From contig JAHFJK010000019.1 of assembly GCA_023245915.1 (NCBI GenBank), forward strand, positions 1 to 15,904: a stretch of 15,904 bases of DNA, read 5' to 3'. The translations under genes were made by a program, and so were the position numbers. This document shows positions 11,841-15,904 of the stretch, piece after piece. Below the pieces are notes generated by a model, which was given only the letters and a program-made list of their open reading frames with translations, had not been told where the DNA came from and ran no database searches. Position 1 is the stretch's first letter; every line of letters starts with the position of its first letter. The DNA comes from Candidatus Doudnabacteria bacterium. Lineage in GTDB: Bacteria; Patescibacteriota; Doudnabacteria; UBA920.

Positions 11841-12716
11841 ATGAAACCTAAATACAAATTTGTTATTTTAACTATCCTCTTCAGCTTAATTGCATTTTTT
11901 TTGCTGTGGTTAACAAAAAACAGCAATATCGCAGTCTTAAACCCTAAAGGACTAATTGCCGCTTCAGAACGTCGGGTAATTGTTACGTCACTTTTGTTAA
12001 TGTTGCTTGCTGTCGTGCCCGCGCTCACAATGCTTTTTCTTTTCGCCTACCGTTTTCGCGCGAGCAATCCCAAAAATAATTATAACCCTAATTATAGCCT
12101 TGACTCCCGAATGCAAATTTTATGGTGGGGGTTGCCCATAGCCGTCATTTTGGTTCTGGCGGTTTTAACTTTTAAAAGCGTGCATCAACTGGATCCGTTT
12201 AAAGCTTTAAACAGTCCGAACAGACCTTTGACAATTCAAGTGGTGGCCTTGAACTGGAAGTGGCTGTTTATTTACCCGGAGCAGAATATTGCCACAGTTA
12301 ACTTTATTCAAATCCCGCAAAAAACCCCAATTCACTTTGAGCTTACGGCAGACGCGCCCATGAACTTGTTTTGGGTTCCTCAATTGGGCGGCCAAATGTC
12401 CGCTATGCAGGGTATGTCCACGCAATTAAATTTGATGGCTAATGAGGCGGGAGAATACAACGGCTCGGCTTCAGAAATAAACGGCAAAGGGCTTGCCGGA
12501 ATGAGGTTTGTGGTTAAGGCGGCATCGCAGGAAGATTTTAATTCATGGGCGCAATCTGTAAAAAATTCCTCAAAACCGCTTAGCCTGGAGACGTACAGTA
12601 AATTAGCTGAACCGAGTGAAAATAATCCAAAGGCTTTATATTCATCGGTAGAGAGTGATTTATTCAAGAGTGTGATGATGAAATACATGTCCGGAGAACC
12701 GGAGAAATCAGAGTAA
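11841..12716 (+). CDS. cyoA: Cytochrome bo3 ubiquinol oxidase subunit II
   Basis: The protein has 291 residues. Hydrophobic helices lie at about 6-24, 47-70 and 93-111, followed by an outer cupredoxin-like domain (about 128-228). The signature DAPMNLFWVPQLGGQMSAMQGM (from 171) is that of CyoA. The CuA ligands of cytochrome c oxidases are absent: the protein contains no cysteine at all, and the usual CxxxC loop reads SASEINGKGLAGM. It is therefore a quinol-type subunit. E. coli CyoA is a lipoprotein with an N-terminal lipobox Cys; that cysteine is missing here, so the N-terminus is probably held only by its transmembrane helices. AGGG lies 5 bases before ATG 11841, one of the few plausible Shine-Dalgarno sites in the window. 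It is followed after 113 bases by cyoB. Confidence 0.93.
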   Translation: MKPKYKFVILTILFSLIAFFLLWLTKNSNIAVLNPKGLIAASERRVIVTSLLLMLLAVVPALTMLFLFAYRFRASNPKNNYNPNYSLDSRMQILWWGLPIAVILVLAVLTFKSVHQLDPFKALNSPNRPLTIQVVALNWKWLFIYPEQNIATVNFIQIPQKTPIHFELTADAPMNLFWVPQLGGQMSAMQGMSTQLNLMANEAGEYNGSASEINGKGLAGMRFVVKAASQEDFNSWAQSVKNSSKPLSLETYSKLAEPSENNPKALYSSVESDLFKSVMMKYMSGEPEKSE

Positions 12717-12745
12717 TCGGAAAATCAGAGTTCCGGTTTTTCCGA
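12717..12745. repeat. Hairpin in the cyoA-cyoB spacer
   Basis: TCGGAAAA (12717-12724), directly after the cyoA stop, is complementary to TTTTCCGA (12738-12745). No long T-run follows, so it is more likely an mRNA-stability or processing hairpin than a full terminator. The rest of the spacer (to 12829) is AT-rich, with no clear promoter. Confidence 0.45.
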
Positions 12746-12829
12746 TCAATCCGATTTTTCTGATACTCACGTCAGCTAAGTTAACGCCTGCTAATATCTA
12801 TACGTATCAATTAATATCTTATAACAATC

Positions 12830-14812
12830 TTGTCTATATTTTTTGGCAATCTAAGCTTATCCGCCCTTCCCCACGAATGGTTTACCATTGGCGGGACTGT
12901 TTCTATGATTTTAATGGGACTGGGGGTGGCTGCATTTTTGACCTACACCAAGCGGTGGAAGTGGCTTTGGACGGAGTGGCTGACTGCTTGCGATCCAAAA
13001 AAAATCGGCATAATGTACATTCTTGTGGCCTCAGTAATGTTATTCCGCGGCGCACTGGACGCGGCAATGATTTGGCTGCAGCAGTCGCTTTCCGTGGGGG
13101 CTTCTCATGGATATTTAGATGCCGGACATTTTCAGCAGATTTTTACGGCTCACGGCGACATTATGGTTTTTTTTGTTACCATGGGTTTTTTATTCGGTTT
13201 GATAAATTTAATTGTGCCTTTGCAAATTGGCGCGCGCGATTTAGCCTTTCCCTTTCTAAATTCGCTCGGTTTTTGGCTGTATTTAGCCGGCGCAATCTTG
13301 ATTAATTTATTTTTTGTTTTTGGCGGCGAGTTTGCGGCCACTGGCTGGCTATCGCTGCCGCCGCTTTCAGAACTTGCCTATAGCCCGGGAGTAGGGGTTG
13401 ACTATTGGGTGTGGAGTCTTCAGGTTTCCGGCATTGGCACTTTAATAGGGGGAATTAATTTTATTGTCACCATTTTAAAGATGCGCGCTCCAGGCATGAC
13501 TTTGCTTAAAATGCCTATGTTTACCTGGACTTCGCTGATCAGCATGATATTGGTGGTTTGTGTTTTTCCCATCCTGACTGTAACCATTACTCTTTTATGG
13601 CTAGATCGCTACTTTGGAATGCATTTTTTTACTTCCAGTTTTGGCGGCAACCCTATGATGTACGTGAATTTAATTTGGATGTGGGGCCACCCTGAAGTTT
13701 ACATTCTAATTCTGCCGGCTTTTGGAATTTATTCAGAGGTAGTGGCAACTTTTTCGCAAAAAAAACTTTTTGGATACGTTTCCATGGTTATTGCGGCATT
13801 ACTGGTCGCCGGCCTTGCCGTTTTAGTCTGGCTGCATCATTTTTTTACTATGGGAGCCGGGGCAGACGTTAACGCTTTTTTTGGAATTACAACTATGTTC
13901 ATCGCTATCCCAACTGGTGTTCAAATTTATAATTGGCTGTCAACGATGTATCGGGGAAAAATTACATTTTCCCAGCCAATGCACTGGTTTTTGGGTTATG
14001 TGGCAACTTTCACCTTTGGCGGCATGGCAGGGGTTTTAATGGCCTCTCCCGCAGCTGACTACCAGCTTCACAACAGTTTATTTTTGGTGGCGCACTTTCA
14101 CACCATGGTCATTGGTGGCGCGCTATTTGGTATTTTTGCCGGCATTACTTACTGGTTTCCAAAGGTTACCGGATTTAAATTAAACGAACGTTTAGGAAAG
14201 TTGGCTTTTTGGTTTTGGATTGTCGGATTTTTTGTCTCTTTCGTGCCGCTGTATATTTTAGGATTTATGGGCGCGACTCGCCGTCTGGATCATTACGATG
14301 CCTCGCTGGGCTGGCAGCCGCTGTTTATTACCGCCGGAGTTGGGCTAGTAATAATTAGCTTCGGAGTTGCTCTACAAGTTTGGCAAATAGTTATGAGCTT
14401 CATTAGTAGAAAGCAGAACTTGGATATTACGGGAGACCCTTGGAACGGACGAACACTGGAATGGTCAACTCCCTCGCCCCCGCCGGCATATAATTTTGCA
14501 ATAATTCCGACTGTGACGGATAGGGATGCGTTTTGGGAAATGAAGCAACGGATAAACACGGATACAGAAACGGATAAACACGGATACACAGACATTCATA
14601 TGCCAAAAAATACGGGCATGGGAATTTATCTGGCCGGTTTTGTCTTTATTTTTGGCTTTGCCATGGTCTGGCACATTGTTTGGCTGGCGATTGTAAGCCT
14701 AATTGGTTGTGTAGTTTGTATAATAATCAGATCACTCGATGATGAAGTTGAGTATACGCTTCCTGCTGCGGAAGTGGAAAAAATGGAGAAACTAAAAACA
14801 GGATATTTGTAG
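12830..14812 (+). CDS. cyoB: Cytochrome bo3 ubiquinol oxidase subunit I (heme-copper subunit)
   Basis: The protein has 660 residues, close to E. coli CyoB (663) and similar along its length. Heme and copper ligands are present: H108, H287 (GHPEVY, with the cross-linking Y291), H336/H337, H422 and H424. D-channel residues D137, N126, N144 and E289 are kept. The quinol-site residues corresponding to E. coli R71, D75, H98 and Q101 are R73, D77, H100 and Q103, so ubiquinol is the likely electron donor. The exception is residue 365, CAA for Gln (IPTGVQIYNW), where E. coli has the K-channel lysine K362. The start is TTG 12830, placing MSIFFGNLSL opposite the E. coli MFGKLSL start; no ATG is available there. 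A cytosolic loop (about 574-589) is encoded by a 22-bp tandem repeat. It reduces oxygen to water and pumps protons. Confidence 0.96.
   Translation: MSIFFGNLSLSALPHEWFTIGGTVSMILMGLGVAAFLTYTKRWKWLWTEWLTACDPKKIGIMYILVASVMLFRGALDAAMIWLQQSLSVGASHGYLDAGHFQQIFTAHGDIMVFFVTMGFLFGLINLIVPLQIGARDLAFPFLNSLGFWLYLAGAILINLFFVFGGEFAATGWLSLPPLSELAYSPGVGVDYWVWSLQVSGIGTLIGGINFIVTILKMRAPGMTLLKMPMFTWTSLISMILVVCVFPILTVTITLLWLDRYFGMHFFTSSFGGNPMMYVNLIWMWGHPEVYILILPAFGIYSEVVATFSQKKLFGYVSMVIAALLVAGLAVLVWLHHFFTMGAGADVNAFFGITTMFIAIPTGVQIYNWLSTMYRGKITFSQPMHWFLGYVATFTFGGMAGVLMASPAADYQLHNSLFLVAHFHTMVIGGALFGIFAGITYWFPKVTGFKLNERLGKLAFWFWIVGFFVSFVPLYILGFMGATRRLDHYDASLGWQPLFITAGVGLVIISFGVALQVWQIVMSFISRKQNLDITGDPWNGRTLEWSTPSPPPAYNFAIIPTVTDRDAFWEMKQRINTDTETDKHGYTDIHMPKNTGMGIYLAGFVFIFGFAMVWHIVWLAIVSLIGCVVCIIIRSLDDEVEYTLPAAEVEKMEKLKTGYL
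14549..14592 (+). repeat. 22-bp tandem duplication inside cyoB
   Basis: CGGATAAACACGGATACA begins at 14549 and again at 14571, each followed by four variable bases. Because 22 is not a multiple of three, the two copies are read in different frames (RINTDTE, then DKHGYTD). The repeat encodes a polar loop between FWEMK and IHMPKN, where E. coli CyoB has unrelated residues of similar length. Confidence 0.75.
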
Positions 14813-14844
14813 AAATTAATAGATATTAGGATATTAATTGCAAA

Positions 14845-14870
14845 AATATCTACCAATATCTACCAATATC
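14845..14870. repeat. Short tandem repeat in the cyoB-cyoC spacer
   Basis: AATATCTACC is present at 14845-14854 and 14855-14864, followed by a partial AATATC. The spacer (14813-14880) is otherwise AT-rich, with no ribosome binding site before cyoC. Confidence 0.6.
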
Positions 14871-14880
14871 ATTTCTAGAT

Positions 14881-15456
14881 ATGCCAGAGATACATCACGA
14901 TACAACTGAAAAAGTTAGCTTTGGCTTTTGGGTGTATTTGATGACCGACCTAATAATGTTTGCTGTGCTTTTTGCTGCTTTTGCCGTGCTGCGTGGAAAT
15001 ACTTTTGGCGGACCATCCGGAGCGCAGCTTTTCAGTCTGCCGTTTGCTTTGACCGAAACCTTGATTTTACTGACCAGCAGTTTTACCTGCGGGTTGGCGA
15101 TGGTGTTTGCACATCGCAACGATAAAAATAAAGTAACCGCATTATTCACAATCACCTCTTTGCTTGGCACAGCCTTTTTAGCAATGGAATTTACAGAATT
15201 TCATAGATTAATTCTAGAAGGCAACGGCCCGCAAAGAAGCGCGTTTTTATCATCATTTTTTACTCTAGTTGGCACACACGGCCTGCATATTGCGGTAGGG
15301 CTTTTATGGATAATTGTTTTGATTGTAAAAATATGGAAAACCAATTTAACATCAGCCAACATTAGGAGGCTTACTTGCCTAAGTTTATTTTGGCATTTTT
15401 TGGATTTAGTCTGGATTTTTATTTTTACGATTGTTTATTTAATGGGGACAATATAA
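14881..15456 (+). CDS. cyoC: Cytochrome bo3 ubiquinol oxidase subunit III
   Basis: The protein has 191 residues with five transmembrane helices (about 15-38, 56-78, 85-106, 125-150, 167-189), the CyoC layout. Recognisable family stretches are FGFWVYLMTDLIMF (14-27), the conserved acidic helix AMEFTEFHRLI (101-111), LVGTHGLHIAVGLLW (129-143) and CLSLFWHFLDLVWI (166-179). Subunit III packs against subunit I and supports stable proton uptake; it carries no redox centre. The N-terminus is short compared with the His-rich E. coli one. It lies 68 bases after cyoB in the same operon. No Shine-Dalgarno sequence is visible before ATG, as for most genes here. A 136-bp hairpin repeat separates it from cyoD. 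Confidence 0.95.
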   Translation: MPEIHHDTTEKVSFGFWVYLMTDLIMFAVLFAAFAVLRGNTFGGPSGAQLFSLPFALTETLILLTSSFTCGLAMVFAHRNDKNKVTALFTITSLLGTAFLAMEFTEFHRLILEGNGPQRSAFLSSFFTLVGTHGLHIAVGLLWIIVLIVKIWKTNLTSANIRRLTCLSLFWHFLDLVWIFIFTIVYLMGTI

Positions 15457-15463
15457 GCAACTC

Positions 15464-15599
15464 TGTCATTCCGGAATTTTTATATTGCTATTAAAAATAT
15501 CCGGAATCCAGAACTTAGAATTTTCTTGGACAAGCCGCGTTTCTGGATCCCGCATAATTTGCCTAAGATGTTCCTCTGGAGCAAATTTGCGGGATGACA
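15464..15599. repeat. Dispersed hairpin repeat between cyoC and cyoD (TGTCATTCCGG type)
   Basis: The ends are TGTCAT (15464) and ATGACA (to 15599). Inside, ATTCCGGA pairs with TCCGGAAT to make a first hairpin. ATCCCGC at about 15547 pairs with GCGGGAT at about 15588, extended by AATTTGC/GCAAATT, to make a second. CCAGAAC and GTTTCTGG form the core. The ends and the CTGGATCC core match the repeat at 10499-10603. It interrupts the operon 7 bases after the cyoC stop and ends 9 bases before cyoD. Confidence 0.65.
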
Positions 15600-15608
15600 A
15601 AAGAAAAT

Positions 15609-15904
15609 ATGAACAACCAACCACAATCACCAAATCAGCCCAGAATTGAATTATACGTCGCCGGCTTCGCGCTTTCAGTTTTATTAACCATAGCCGCCTA
15701 CACTTTGGTAGCCGGGCATTTTTTGGGTAATGGGAATTTGCTGGTGGCAATTTTATTACTGGCAATAATTCAGCTGTGGGTGCAATTAAAATTTTTCCTG
15801 CATTTAGGCGCAAACTCTTCCCAGCGCTGGAATTTGCTCGCCTTTATTTCCACCATTGGCATGGTTTTTATTATTGTTGTCGCTTCTTTATGGATAATGA
15901 ACCA
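15609..15904 (+). CDS. cyoD: Cytochrome bo3 ubiquinol oxidase subunit IV (partial, cut by the window end)
   Basis: ATG 15609 opens a frame that is still open at the window end, giving 98 residues. Three hydrophobic helices lie at about 16-36, 42-63 and 76-96. FFLHLGANSSQRWNLLAF (62-79) and the ending VASLWIMN match the CyoD pattern (E. coli has CFLHM...WNMTAF and SIWIMWNL). E. coli CyoD has about 109 residues, so only a short tail is missing. CyoD is a small membrane subunit thought to help copper-site assembly and complex stability. No ribosome binding site is seen. The spacer before it is filled by a hairpin repeat. Confidence 0.9.
   Translation, partial: MNNQPQSPNQPRIELYVAGFALSVLLTIAAYTLVAGHFLGNGNLLVAILLLAIIQLWVQLKFFLHLGANSSQRWNLLAFISTIGMVFIIVVASLWIMN

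Noticed and set aside
1..15904. CRISPR array, tRNA genes, replication origin
   Set aside because: No regularly spaced repeats of CRISPR length, no cloverleaf with T-arm sequence and no DnaA-box cluster were seen on either strand by eye.

Overview
The window looks like a chromosomal piece of a small-genome, AT-rich bacterium, most plausibly a Candidate Phyla Radiation (Patescibacteria) lineage. That is an inference from gene content and style: no rRNA marker is present. The gene set is a stand-alone RRM-type RNA-binding protein, a short VKOR, two Fic proteins, a permease-only MacB, many starts without a Shine-Dalgarno sequence, and several promoters that leave almost no leader. The standard bacterial code fits: TGA is used as a stop and is not seen inside the long reading frames.

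Layout. Positions 1-735 are a visibly GC-richer edge (33 of the first 60 bases are G/C, against 17 of 60 at 961-1020). It carries the tail of an unknown gene (2-223), a gene for a two-helix membrane protein (from 270), and the out-of-frame, stop-interrupted C-terminus of a tyrosine recombinase (about 577-735). This reads as the scar of a mobile element. Positions 736-3565 hold two Fic-family genes. Each has a sigma70-like promoter overlapped by direct repeats about one helical turn apart. Between them lies about 360 bp of non-coding sequence that folds on paper into several hairpins closed by a perfect 11-bp long-range helix, with a possible pseudoknot. I could not assign it to a known RNA. 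The second Fic gene runs through an intrinsic terminator.

Positions 3568-8621 are an ECF sigma factor followed by an envelope export cluster: a small membrane protein, a membrane-anchored beta-domain protein, a MacA-like adaptor, a MacB-like permease with no ATPase domain, and a second membrane-anchored beta-domain protein. A penicillin-binding-type serine hydrolase (minus strand, 8624-9643) converges on it. A ZIP metal transporter is transcribed divergently from the hydrolase. A 189-bp terminal-inverted-repeat element with a 9-bp target duplication follows, then an RRM/RGG RNA-binding protein with a long leader and a strong terminator.

Positions 11367-15904 (the window end) are a VKOR-family quinone-linked thiol oxidase followed by cyoA, cyoB, cyoC and the start of cyoD, a bo3-type ubiquinol oxidase. 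The likely logic is that VKOR moves electrons from disulfide formation into quinone and the Cyo complex passes them to oxygen. CyoB is very similar to the E. coli protein as I recall it and keeps the quinol site, D-channel and metal ligands. However, the K-channel lysine (E. coli K362) is glutamine. Hairpin-forming dispersed repeats sit in the spacers at 4135, 10499 and 15464.
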